From DASVAL01 sp035649575 (GTDB taxonomy: Bacteria; Planctomycetota; UBA1135; UBA2386), in NCBI GenBank assembly GCA_035649575.1, contig DASRJH010000286.1, forward strand, positions 1 through 27,004: a DNA stretch of 27,004 nucleotides. Direction: 5' to 3'. The position numbers and the translations under genes were made by a program. The notes under the pieces were generated by a model that was not told the DNA's origin, ran no database searches, and saw only the letters and a program-made list of their open reading frames with translations. Numbering within the stretch: position 1 is the first letter of the stretch; each line of letters begins with the position of its first letter. Positions 1 to 8,860 of this stretch are shown here, in pieces.

Positions 1-1
1 G

Positions 2-1918
2 GCTGCCGGAGCGGTGCTCGCCACGGCGGCGATCCTGTGGTGGAGCTGGCCGCCGGCCGACGTCGCGCCGCGCACGCACGACGCTGTTGCAACGGCGTCG
101 CCTGCGCCCGCGGCGCTCGCCGCGCGGCGTACGGACACGCCAGCGCAGGATCCCGTCGCGCCTGTCGCCACGCTGCGATCCGCAGCGGAGCCTGCGCAAA
201 CAGCGCCCGAGACGAAGGAACCGGCCGCCGCCGGTCCGATGGACGTCGCGATCCTGGTCGTCGACAACAAGGGCGAAGCCGTCCGCGATGCGACCGTGAG
301 CGTGTTCGAACACGCGTTCCGGATCGAGCCCGACGGCTCGAAGAAGCCGACCGACGATCGCGCGGATGGACCGCCGCGCGGCAGCTGGCGAACGGACGAT
401 CTGGGGCGGACCCGCGTGACGTTCGCAGACGGCTGCCTGGTCAGTGCCAGCAAGCAGGGCGTCGGCTGGTCCGGCGACATGGAACTGAAGCCCTCCGAGT
501 GGCGCGTCCCCGACGAGCTGCGTCTCGTACTGCTGCCGCTCGCGTCCGTGCGCGGCCGCGTGCTGGCGGCCGACGGCCTCCCGGTCGCCGGCGCGCTGGT
601 CGACGGCCATCAGCAGTACGGGTGGCTCGGGCTGCGACACGAGCGGTTCACCGGCAATACGCCGCGCGTTACGGCTGACGGCGAAGGCCGTTTCGCCGTC
701 GAGGTGCGCTCCGGCGAAGACGTGTCGCTGACCGCGCAGCACGGCGGCAAGTTCGTCCGCCAATACGTGCGCGCGCTGCAGCCGGGAGCCGAGACGGACG
801 TCACGCTGCGGTTTCCCGGTGCATTCGGCGTGCGTGGTGTCCTGCTCGGTGAGGACGGGCGGCCGTTGGCCGGCAGCGTGCGCTTGCTCGGCGTAGGCAA
901 GCCGGAGCCGCGAGTACACCTGCAGGGGAAGTCCGATGCCGAGGGCCGCTTCGAGTTCCTGCTCGCCGAAGCAGGCACGTTCGTGCTCGTCGGCGGCGTC
1001 GCGGGGCAGACGTCGGCGCGCGCGGACATCGTGCTCGAGGCAGCGCGCCCACACGCGGAAGTGACGCTGCGTACGACGCCGTTCGCCGACGTCGACGGCA
1101 AGGTCGTCGACGAGCACGGCGAACCGATCGCCGGTGCATGGGTCGCGTTGGGCTACGTCGTCGAACGCGACGCCGTGCACGAGCAGCGCAGCGATCTGCA
1201 CGGCATCCTGCCCCGCGGTCCCGCGGACGCAGAGGGCCTGTTCCGCTTCCGCGCGCCCGCGGGTTATCGCTACCGCGTCGTCGCGCGCGCGCTTCCGGAC
1301 TCGACCGACCTGTGGGTGAAGGGGCCGGAGTTCGCGATCCCCGCGAGCGACCTCGTCGTCGTCATTCGCGAAGCCGACAGGCAGGGCTTCGTCGTCACGG
1401 GACGCATCGTGGCTGCAAGCGACGGCTCACCGCTGCGCGGCGTCACCATCGAGCGGGTCGAGACCTCGGAACACGGCGCCAGCTCGGGCAATGAGGGCAA
1501 GAGCGACGACGGCACGTTCCGCATCGGCCCGTTCGCGACGGGCAAGCGCTACTCGTTCGCGTTTGGCGCCGAGGGCTTCGCCCGCACGGTCATCGGGCCG
1601 TTCGACGCGACGGTGCGCACCGAGGAGGTCGTCGTGCGTTTGCCGCGCTGCGGCACGGTGCGCTGCCGCGTGCTGCGCGCCGACGGGACGCCCGCGGCGA
1701 GCGCATTCGTGAGCCTCGCAGCGGAGCCGCGGGTCGACTTCGGTCGCGCATGGCAAGGCGAGGCCGACCAGGACGGCTGCATCGAGTTCACGGACGTCGT
1801 GCCCGGCGCTTACAAGGTGTATGCGCGCGCAACCGCGCGTGTCGCGGCCGGAGCAGTCGGCGACACGGTCGTTCGCCCGCAGCAGACGAGCACGGTCAAG
1901 ATCGTGCTGCAGAACTGA
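2..1918 (+). CDS. Membrane-anchored carboxypeptidase-regulatory-like repeat protein, 5' end outside window
   Basis: The frame is open to the left edge, so the first codons are missing; the GTG at 14 is only the first in-window start-like codon. The visible part opens with a short hydrophobic stretch ending in tryptophans (ILWWSW), read as the end of a membrane segment. An Ala/Pro/Thr-rich linker of about 50 residues follows, then roughly six beta-sandwich repeats. Repeat signatures include VRGRVLAADGLPVAGA, VDGKVVDEHGEPIAGA and VTGRIVAASDGSPLRG, which are typical of CarboxypepD_reg-like folds. No peptidase domain or catalytic motif is visible. The order hydrophobic segment, linker, repeats matches the two sigma-factor fusions at 8861-12028 and 18199-20931. 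I therefore infer that a sigma domain may lie just upstream of the window. It could instead be a stand-alone membrane-anchored repeat protein. Ends with TGA, converging on the CBS gene. Confidence 0.75.
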   Translation, partial: AAGAVLATAAILWWSWPPADVAPRTHDAVATASPAPAALAARRTDTPAQDPVAPVATLRSAAEPAQTAPETKEPAAAGPMDVAILVVDNKGEAVRDATVSVFEHAFRIEPDGSKKPTDDRADGPPRGSWRTDDLGRTRVTFADGCLVSASKQGVGWSGDMELKPSEWRVPDELRLVLLPLASVRGRVLAADGLPVAGALVDGHQQYGWLGLRHERFTGNTPRVTADGEGRFAVEVRSGEDVSLTAQHGGKFVRQYVRALQPGAETDVTLRFPGAFGVRGVLLGEDGRPLAGSVRLLGVGKPEPRVHLQGKSDAEGRFEFLLAEAGTFVLVGGVAGQTSARADIVLEAARPHAEVTLRTTPFADVDGKVVDEHGEPIAGAWVALGYVVERDAVHEQRSDLHGILPRGPADAEGLFRFRAPAGYRYRVVARALPDSTDLWVKGPEFAIPASDLVVVIREADRQGFVVTGRIVAASDGSPLRGVTIERVETSEHGASSGNEGKSDDGTFRIGPFATGKRYSFAFGAEGFARTVIGPFDATVRTEEVVVRLPRCGTVRCRVLRADGTPAASAFVSLAAEPRVDFGRAWQGEADQDGCIEFTDVVPGAYKVYARATARVAAGAVGDTVVRPQQTSTVKIVLQN

Positions 1919-2022
1919 TGCTCTGCCTCCGGTGTCCGCTCACTTGCGTGCGCCGGACGCGTCGACCCGCCTTCGTGAACGGATGATAGCAGGTGCTGAC
2001 CGCGCGTCGCGGCGACCCGGCC

Positions 2023-2051
2023 CACCTGGCGCACGCGATTCGCGTCAGGTG
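2023..2051. terminator. Hairpin between convergent genes, overlapping the CBS gene stop
   Basis: CACCTG (2023-2028) pairs with CAGGTG (2046-2051). Inside it ACGCG (2033-2037) pairs with CGCGT (2041-2045) around an ATT loop, leaving a GCGC bulge on the left arm. The stop codon of the leftward CBS gene (2045-2047) lies in the right arm. No T-tract follows on either strand, so it is a strong hairpin at a tail-to-tail junction rather than a classical intrinsic terminator. The rest of the 1919-2044 gap shows nothing recognisable. Confidence 0.4.
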
Positions 2052-2476
2052 CCCGTGATGTAGTGCCCGAGCTGGTCGATCGTCGACTGCTGGTCGTCGA
2101 TGACGGCCTTCACGACGTCGCCGATCGAAATCACGCCGGCCAGCTCGCCGTGGTTCATCACGAGCAGGTGCCGGCACCGGTGCTCCGTCATGAGCGACAT
2201 GCACCGATAAACGCAAGCGTCGGGCGTCACGTCGATCACGGGCGCATTCATGACATCGCGCACGATCGTTTGCCGTGAAGTGCGCCCCATGAGCACGACC
2301 TTGCGCGCGTAGTCGCGCTCCGAGAACACGCCGAGCGGGGTGTTGCCCTCGAGCACGACGAGGGCGCCGCAGTTGTGCGCCGCCATCTCACGCAGCGCGT
2401 CGAGCACGGTCGCATCCGGCGCGATATGAAAAACATCACGCCCCTTTTGCCGGAGGATTGACAGCACGGTGATCAT
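2045..2476 (-). CDS. Tandem CBS-domain protein
   Basis: The 143-residue protein is almost entirely two CBS domains (about residues 8-60 and 73-130). Each ends in the usual pattern: GVFSERDYARKV for the first and GVISIGDVVKAV for the second. Small stand-alone CBS pairs bind adenine nucleotides or S-adenosylmethionine in a cleft between the two modules and act as energy or ligand sensors for partner proteins. No catalytic or DNA-binding domain is attached. The ATG at 2476 gives a full first domain and there is no signal peptide, so it is expected in the cytosol. It is divergent from the A2M gene, with 201 bp between starts, and no partner enzyme lies beside it, so its target is unknown. The family call is secure; the cellular role is not. 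Confidence 0.9.
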   Translation of the reverse strand: MITVLSILRQKGRDVFHIAPDATVLDALREMAAHNCGALVVLEGNTPLGVFSERDYARKVVLMGRTSRQTIVRDVMNAPVIDVTPDACVYRCMSLMTEHRCRHLLVMNHGELAGVISIGDVVKAVIDDQQSTIDQLGHYITGT

Positions 2477-2667
2477 TGGTCGAATCCGTGAGAGTTCGGG
2501 CCGCGAGAACGAGGATGCCCCAGTCTACTGCGTATCGGGAACCGTGGGCACCGGCGAGCCTACTACCGCGACCTTGGACGCGGGAGGCCCGTTGCCATCG
2601 GGGAAGGGCCGACCTCGGCTTCGATGGCCCGGCTCCAGCGGCACGCCCGTTGCCCTGTGGCCCCGCC

Positions 2668-2671
2668 GAGG
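2668..2671 (+). promoter_or_regulatory. Ribosome binding site deciding the A2M start
   Basis: GAGG ends six bases before the ATG at 2678. This ATG is followed directly by a good signal peptide, whereas the in-frame ATG at 2624 would put 18 polar residues in front of it. Nothing else clear was seen in the 2477-2677 divergent gap. Confidence 0.55.
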
Positions 2672-2677
2672 TCCCCC

Positions 2678-5600
2678 ATGCGGCAGCTCCTGTTCACGAC
2701 GATCGCCCTGTTCGCTCTGTCTGCCATGTGCGGCGCCGCTGTCGCAACCGCGCAGGATCCCGCCGCCGCGTGCGCGACGGCCATCCTGCAGCAGGACCCC
2801 GCCGCGGCGGCTCGCGCGGCGGGCGAACCAGCCTCGCCGGCGACACGCGCGCGTCTGCAAGCAGCCCTGCTTCCGTTGGTACAGCGCCCCGCGGCGATGC
2901 TCGCGGTGGCGCAGGCGTTCGCGGGTGAGGCGGAAGCCGACCAGGCGCTGCTCGCGGGCAGCGCCGCGACGCTGCTGCTGCTCGGCCGCGCGGACGCCAT
3001 CCCGGGTCTGCAGGTCTGGACCGACGTGGCCGACGAGGACTGCCGTTACGCGATCGAAACCGACGACCTCGTAGCCGTGGTGCTCGCGCTGCGCGCGGCC
3101 GTCCTGACGCGCCAGCAGCGTGGCGGCAATGCAGGGCTGTTCGCCGAAGCGGCCAGCCAGCTCGAGGTCGCGACGGTGTCGCGCTTCGGCCTGTGGCCGG
3201 CGCGTGTCACGCGCTTCTCCGCATGGGAACGCCCGAAGGGCCTCGCCGAGGAACTGCACCTGCGTGTGCTGCCGTGCCCGCCGGGCCGCGTCACCTGGAC
3301 CCAGCTCGCCGACCTCGGTGCGACGGCCGCGCCCGCGTGGCAAGCAACCCTGTCGCCGCGCGGCGACGTCACCCTGCCGCCGCTGCCGCCCGGCAACTGG
3401 CTGCTCGAGGTGCGTTCCGCGACACCACCGTGGCGCGGCGTGCGCACGATAGAGGTCAGCGAGCTCGACGGCATCGCGCTCGCGGCCGGCGGCGCGCTCG
3501 TGCTCGCCGCGTTCGATCGCAACGGCCCCGCCGCCGCGACCTGGCAGCTGCGCGCCGGCCAGCGTCGCCTCGACGGCGGCAGCCTGCGCGCGGCGCCGGC
3601 GGTGGTCGCTTGGCCACCAGGATCCGAGCACGAACCCAGCAAGCGCGAGGTGTCGCTGCACGGCGAGGCCGGCGACGCCTGGCTCGATCTCGCGGAGGAA
3701 CGCGCCGGCGAAGTCCGGCGCAGGGACTGGGTCATGCACGGCATGGTCGACCGTCCGCTCTACCGACCGGGCGAGACGGTGCAGGGACGCGTCGTGCTGC
3801 GCGCGTGCTCGTGGAGCGGCGACGGCGCCACCGCGGTGCCGAGCACGACGATCGCCGCGGACCAGCCGCTGCGCGTCGTCGTCGACCTCGGCGTCGTCGG
3901 CAGGCACGAGCTCGCGGGCCGCACCGATGCGCACGGCGTGTTCGCGTTCACGTTCGCGGTGCCGGCCGAGGTGCAGCCGGACACCTGGTTCGACTTCTCC
4001 GCCGTGGTGCCGACCGCCGATCGCAAAGGCGAAGAACAGATCGGCCTCGGCTCGTTGTGCGGCGCCGCCGCGTTCCGCCGCCAGGCCGTGCGGCTGCGGG
4101 CCAGCGGTCCCGAAGAAGTGCCGCCCGGAACCGACGCCGTCGAAGTCGTCGCGACCGTCGAGTGGGCCTCGGGCGGACCCGTGGGCGGCGTCGACGTGCG
4201 TGTGCACGTGCAAGCCGACGGCGCTCGCGATCTCGAGGAGAACCACGAACTGCGCACCGGCGACGACGGCCGCGTCGTCGTGCGCGCCCCGTTCGCGTCG
4301 ATCGGCGCGGGGCGGCTGAAGTTCGACTTCGAGGCGACGGGACCCGACGGCCACGTCGAACGCGACTCGCATTGGTGCAGCGTCGTTGCTCCGGACCACG
4401 AACCGGCGGCCGACGACGACGATCCATGGCGATCCCGCCTCTCCGTCGCACTCGGCCCGGCCGTGGTCGGCGCGCCGTGTCGCGTCACGGTGCGCGGCGG
4501 AGCGCCGCATCAGCACGGCGTGCTGGTCGCCGGCCGCGGCACGAGCGCGCGCGCGCAGGCCGTGCAGTTCGACGCCGCCGGCCTGCTCACCGCCGACGTT
4601 CCGGTGCTGCGGCTCGACTGGCCCGCACTCGACGTGACCGTGGCGACGCGCAGGCACCACGACGACGCACGCGTGCCGGTGGCGCTGCGGACCGTGCGCG
4701 CGCCGGCGATCGACGTGCCGGCCAACGCGGCGCCCGGCAGCGACCTCGCGATCCGGGTCGTCGCCGACGCGCCGCAGACCGTCGTCACGGTCGCCGTCGT
4801 CGATGAGCGCATCTTCGCGCTGGGACGCGACCGCACACCCGACCCCGACGACGCACTGCGCCCCGCGATGCCGTGGTGGGGGTGGGGTGCAGGCTGGGCG
4901 CCGCCGGACGCGACGCCGCAGGAACTCGTGACTTCGCTGCTGCGACGCGGCCGTGTGCCGCCGATCGACAGCTACATGCGCGACCTGTCGCGCAGCACCT
5001 GGGCGGGTGGCAGCCCCGGCCCCGCCGATAGCCTCCCCGGCGGCTTGCGCGCCGACTTCCGCCCGACGGCCACCTTCGTCACGGTCGTCACGGACCAGGA
5101 CGGCGCCGCGACGGTGCGCTTCCGCCTGCCGTCCGACCTGACGCGCTGGCGCCTCACCGCGGTCGGCATCGATCCGCAGGGCAACGGCTTCGTCGCCACG
5201 CGCACGCTCGCGTCGAGCCAGCCGCTCGCCGCCGAACCGGTGTTGCCGCGCGGCGTGCGCGCCGGCGACGCGTTCGCGTTGCCGATCAACATCGATCGGG
5301 CCGCGAACGCCACCGCGCCGGACGACAGCGTCGCGCTGACCGCGGCACTGACCGGCGAAACGATGCAGGTCGTCGACGTGCCGGCCACGCTGACGGTGCC
5401 GGCCGGTCGCGCCGTGTGCACGGCTGCGAACGTGCGCGCGACGGCCGCGGGGACCGCGAAGCTCGCGCTCGGCGTCGCGCTCGGCGAGCACACGGACCGT
5501 TCCGAACGCGAACTCGCCGTCGGCCGCGATGCGATCGTGCGCCCGCTGCACGCCGCCGCGCTCGGCACCGGCGAGGTCGCCGTTCCGCTGCCCGCGGGAA

Positions 5601-8600
5601 CGTCGCCCGACGCGGGACTCACCGTCGACGTGCTGCTCGGCGGTGCCGCGGCCTGGCGCCAGCTCGAAGCCGGCCTCGCCTCCTACCCGCACGGCTGCGT
5701 CGAGCAGACGCTGTCGCGTCTCGTGCCGTACTTCGCGGCCGTGCGGGCCGCGAAGGCGCGCGGCGAGACGTTGCCGCCGATGGACGCCGACTTCCGCAAG
5801 CGTCTGTATGGCGGCCTGCAGCGGCTGCGCGATCTGCAACACTACCGCGACGGCTTCGCATTCTGGCCCAGCGGCGAGGTCGACGCCGGCATGACCGCGC
5901 TCGCGTTGCACGGACTCGCGCTGCTGCGCGACGCCGGCTGCGACCCGGCCACGGCCGGCCTGCGCTTCGACCCGAACAACGGGACGCTGCGGACCGACAC
6001 GCGGCTGCTGACCGCGTCCGAGCCGAAGATCGACGCCGCGTTCGTGCAGTCGGCTGAGCTCGCGGTCGCCATCGCTCGCTGGCTGCCGGCCGACTCGTGG
6101 CGGCAGCGGATCGCGCGCTCGCTGCTCGCGCACCTGCCGGCCCTGCCGCCCGGTCTGTGTGCGCGGCTCGGGCTCACGCTGCATGCTCTCGGCGACGTCG
6201 ACGGCGCGAGCAAGTGCCTCGGACGACTCGCCGCCGCGGACGCGCCGGCCCTTCCGGCGGACGGATTCCCCGGCGAGGACCCGCTCGCGGTGCAGGCGTT
6301 GTTGCTCGAGCTCGCGGCGGCCCTCGGCGTCGACGCGGCACAGACCGAGACACGCGCCGCCAACCTGCTGCTCGCGTGCCTGCAGGGCCGCGGCTCGACC
6401 TACGCGCACGCGATGGCACTCGCCGCGCTCTCACGCGTGTTGCCGCGCACGCCCGACGCAAGCACCACGGTCGAGGTGCGGTGCGGCGACGCGGTGCGAA
6501 CGTTCGAGCTCGGCGGCGAGGCCCTCGACGTCGCCCACTGGCGCGTGCCGCGCGCGGCGCCGGTGACCGTGCGCGGCCCGGCCGGCACGACGTTGCTCGT
6601 GCGCATCGCGACCGAACGCACCGAACCCGCGCCCGGCCACGCCGCGTGGCAGGCGCCGATCTGCGTCGAACGCGAGCTCTGCGCGCCGCGGGTGCGCGGC
6701 ACGAAGTGGCCGCGCGACGACGGCGGCGAGCTCGAGCCGCTCGCCGGTCCACCGCGCGCCGGTCATCCGCTGATGCTGCGCGTGCGCGTGCAGTCGCCGG
6801 TCGCGATGCGCTTCGTCGTCGTCGAGTGCCCGCTGCCCGCGGGCTTCGAGTTGACCGTCCGGCCTGACCACGTCGATCGCTACGACGATCGCCTCGTGTT
6901 CACCTGCGACCTCGCCGCCGGTAAGCCGTGCACGCGCGCGTTCGAGCTCGTGCCGACAATCGCGGGCCGCGTGCTGTGGCCGCCGGCGACTGCCGCGCCG
7001 ATGTATGTCGCCGACCTGGACGGCGGCACGGCCGGCGGGTTCGTGACCGTCGTCGCGCCGCCGGCCGGCGGCGTGCCGTCGCGGATTGCCTGCTTCACCA
7101 ATCTTCCGCCCCCACCACCTCCACGCGAAGTCGATCCACTCGAAGAGTTCGAGGACGCATTGGACGACGCGTGGGACGCCGACGAACACGACGAAGCCAC
7201 GCGCCGCAGCAAGGTCGAAGCGCTGCTCGCCAACGTTCCACCCGTTCCCGACCGCGAGCGCGAACGCTGGCTCCGGCGCCTCACCTACCTGGTGACCCAC
7301 CTCGACGCACCGCGTCTCGACGCTGCGCAGCCGGAAGCGGAGTGGCGACTGCCCGCGTTCGCGCGGCTGCAGGCCCTGCTGTGCGAAGCGACGTTCGCCG
7401 CGTTCGCGGTGCCGGCGGATTCGCGAACCGAGGCCGCCGAGTGGCAATGCCGGGCGCTCGCCAGCGCGATCGCGGCCTGGCCCCACGACGCGAACCAGGA
7501 ACGGGCCCTGGCCCGCGTGCTCGCGCGGGCACGAGCGACGGCGCCGGTGTGTCTCGACGACGTGCTGGGCTGCGTGAGCACACCGGTGCACGAAGCCGCG
7601 CTGTGTTTCGAGCTGCGCGCCTGTCTCGCCGATCCGGACCGCAACGTGCGTTGGCGGGCGTTCGCGGCGCTGCCGGCACAGGAACGCGCGAACCTGCCGC
7701 CGGCGCTCGTGATCGGCGCGCAGCACGAGCAGTTCGACGAGGGTGTGATCACGCTGCTCGCGACGAGCGACGCCGGCCGCGCCGAGCTGCGTGCGCGGTT
7801 GCGCGACCCCGACTTCGTGCTGCCGCAGCGCGCTCGGCTCGCCACCGAGCTGCCGGCGGAGTTGTGGCGCGAGCTGACGCTGCCGGTGCTCGAGGCGATC
7901 GCAGGCGTCGCGCACGACGACGACGAGCGGTTCGGGCCGACCGGGCTCGCCAATCTCCTCGCGGAGGGACCGTTCGCGGTCGCCGACCTGCAGCGCGCGA
8001 TGGCTACGGCGGTGATGCCCGCGTGGCGCGCGATCGTGGCGAGGAGCCTGCGCCAACGCGCTGTGACCACGGCGGCGCCCGCGGTGATCCCGGGCGATGC
8101 GCGGTGGCCGTTCTGGTGTCGGGCCCTCGCGCTCGGTCCGGACGACGCCACGGCCGCGCAGGCGGTGCTCGACGACCTCGCGCGTCAGCCGAGCGCGGGC
8201 GAGCTCGACGTCGAACCGGAGCTGCTCGCCGCGTTCGCGGCGGCACCGATCGTCTCCGCCGGCACACCGGCACAGTTGTACGCGTCGCGCGCCGCGATGA
8301 CCGAGACGACGTGGCTCGCGGCGTGGACGCGGCTCGACGCCAACGCGCGCGTCGCGCTGCTGGACCTGTTCAAGAAACGGATCGGCACCACGTTCGTGCC
8401 GGCGACCGCTGCCGAGGCCGAGGCGATCTGGCGATTTCTGCGTCGCGGCGGCGAGGTCGACGGTGCCGTCGACAGCATGACTCGCTCGGCGGCCGGCGTC
8501 GCGTGCCTGCGGGGACACCTGCTCGCTGGCGAGGGCGGCACCAGCGCGCAGGCGATCCGCGCCGAGTTCGCCGAGAAGCTCGCACTCGACGCCACGACGC

Positions 8601-8746
8601 TGCAACCCGTCCCGGGCAAGGAGTGGCAGGCTCTGCTGACGCGCGTGCGGCGCTGCGGCCTCGACGGCGAGTGGACCGCGGACGAACTCGCTCGGCTCAG
8701 CGCGGTGCAGACGTTGCGCGGCGTGGGTCCGGCGGCGGGCCGCTGA
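2678..8746 (+). CDS. Secreted alpha-2-macroglobulin family protein with thioester and long helical C-terminus
   Basis: The protein has 2,022 residues. A signal peptide ends near residue 25 (AVATA before QDP). There is no proper lipobox, because Met precedes the only Cys, so a soluble periplasmic protein is likely. Landmarks in order: an MG2-type motif RPLYRPGETVQGRV near 355; the A2M/MG7 region RADFRPTATFVTVVTD to LTRWRLTAVGID near 790-830; the thioester motif GCVEQ with Cys near 1007; an alpha-rich thioester domain to about 1290; an MG10-like domain near 1390-1475 (YDDRLVF to MYVADLDGGTAGG). A PPPPPP run near 1477 and an acidic linker follow, then about 520 residues of helix-rich sequence. 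The core matches bacterial A2Ms, thought to trap attacking proteases through the reactive thioester. Those are often about 1,500-1,650 residues and often sit beside a PBP1C gene; this one is longer and no such gene is here. Confidence 0.9.
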   Translation: MRQLLFTTIALFALSAMCGAAVATAQDPAAACATAILQQDPAAAARAAGEPASPATRARLQAALLPLVQRPAAMLAVAQAFAGEAEADQALLAGSAATLLLLGRADAIPGLQVWTDVADEDCRYAIETDDLVAVVLALRAAVLTRQQRGGNAGLFAEAASQLEVATVSRFGLWPARVTRFSAWERPKGLAEELHLRVLPCPPGRVTWTQLADLGATAAPAWQATLSPRGDVTLPPLPPGNWLLEVRSATPPWRGVRTIEVSELDGIALAAGGALVLAAFDRNGPAAATWQLRAGQRRLDGGSLRAAPAVVAWPPGSEHEPSKREVSLHGEAGDAWLDLAEERAGEVRRRDWVMHGMVDRPLYRPGETVQGRVVLRACSWSGDGATAVPSTTIAADQPLRVVVDLGVVGRHELAGRTDAHGVFAFTFAVPAEVQPDTWFDFSAVVPTADRKGEEQIGLGSLCGAAAFRRQAVRLRASGPEEVPPGTDAVEVVATVEWASGGPVGGVDVRVHVQADGARDLEENHELRTGDDGRVVVRAPFASIGAGRLKFDFEATGPDGHVERDSHWCSVVAPDHEPAADDDDPWRSRLSVALGPAVVGAPCRVTVRGGAPHQHGVLVAGRGTSARAQAVQFDAAGLLTADVPVLRLDWPALDVTVATRRHHDDARVPVALRTVRAPAIDVPANAAPGSDLAIRVVADAPQTVVTVAVVDERIFALGRDRTPDPDDALRPAMPWWGWGAGWAPPDATPQELVTSLLRRGRVPPIDSYMRDLSRSTWAGGSPGPADSLPGGLRADFRPTATFVTVVTDQDGAATVRFRLPSDLTRWRLTAVGIDPQGNGFVATRTLASSQPLAAEPVLPRGVRAGDAFALPINIDRAANATAPDDSVALTAALTGETMQVVDVPATLTVPAGRAVCTAANVRATAAGTAKLALGVALGEHTDRSERELAVGRDAIVRPLHAAALGTGEVAVPLPAGTSPDAGLTVDVLLGGAAAWRQLEAGLASYPHGCVEQTLSRLVPYFAAVRAAKARGETLPPMDADFRKRLYGGLQRLRDLQHYRDGFAFWPSGEVDAGMTALALHGLALLRDAGCDPATAGLRFDPNNGTLRTDTRLLTASEPKIDAAFVQSAELAVAIARWLPADSWRQRIARSLLAHLPALPPGLCARLGLTLHALGDVDGASKCLGRLAAADAPALPADGFPGEDPLAVQALLLELAAALGVDAAQTETRAANLLLACLQGRGSTYAHAMALAALSRVLPRTPDASTTVEVRCGDAVRTFELGGEALDVAHWRVPRAAPVTVRGPAGTTLLVRIATERTEPAPGHAAWQAPICVERELCAPRVRGTKWPRDDGGELEPLAGPPRAGHPLMLRVRVQSPVAMRFVVVECPLPAGFELTVRPDHVDRYDDRLVFTCDLAAGKPCTRAFELVPTIAGRVLWPPATAAPMYVADLDGGTAGGFVTVVAPPAGGVPSRIACFTNLPPPPPPREVDPLEEFEDALDDAWDADEHDEATRRSKVEALLANVPPVPDRERERWLRRLTYLVTHLDAPRLDAAQPEAEWRLPAFARLQALLCEATFAAFAVPADSRTEAAEWQCRALASAIAAWPHDANQERALARVLARARATAPVCLDDVLGCVSTPVHEAALCFELRACLADPDRNVRWRAFAALPAQERANLPPALVIGAQHEQFDEGVITLLATSDAGRAELRARLRDPDFVLPQRARLATELPAELWRELTLPVLEAIAGVAHDDDERFGPTGLANLLAEGPFAVADLQRAMATAVMPAWRAIVARSLRQRAVTTAAPAVIPGDARWPFWCRALALGPDDATAAQAVLDDLARQPSAGELDVEPELLAAFAAAPIVSAGTPAQLYASRAAMTETTWLAAWTRLDANARVALLDLFKKRIGTTFVPATAAEAEAIWRFLRRGGEVDGAVDSMTRSAAGVACLRGHLLAGEGGTSAQAIRAEFAEKLALDATTLQPVPGKEWQALLTRVRRCGLDGEWTADELARLSAVQTLRGVGPAAGR

Positions 8747-8758
8747 GCGGCCGCCGCC
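8731..8758 (+). terminator. GC-rich hairpin with the A2M stop codon in its loop
   Basis: The left arm 8731-8743 and right arm 8747-8758 pair over 12 positions with one bulged G. The loop is exactly the TGA stop at 8744-8746. Only TT follows, so classical rho-independent termination is uncertain. It lies at the 3' end of a gene that converges on the next one. The remaining 8759-8860 gap shows only weak four-base stems. Confidence 0.45.
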
Positions 8759-8860
8759 TTGGCAGCGGGTACGTTCGTGGATCGACCCGTTCTTTTGCGG
8801 GCATGACTCCACCGCGCCGATGAACAAGAACTTGCCGCGCTGACGCCGGGCGGTGTCCCG

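Noticed and set aside
2525..6409. 1,294-codon open frame on the minus strand opposite the A2M gene
   Set aside because: It is Arg/Ala/Gly/His-rich with no domain, and lies opposite a gene with clear A2M motifs. GC-rich third positions keep the antisense frame open.
6431..8827. 798-codon minus-strand frame
   Set aside because: Same reason: antisense shadow of the A2M C-terminal half, with no recognisable motif or start context.
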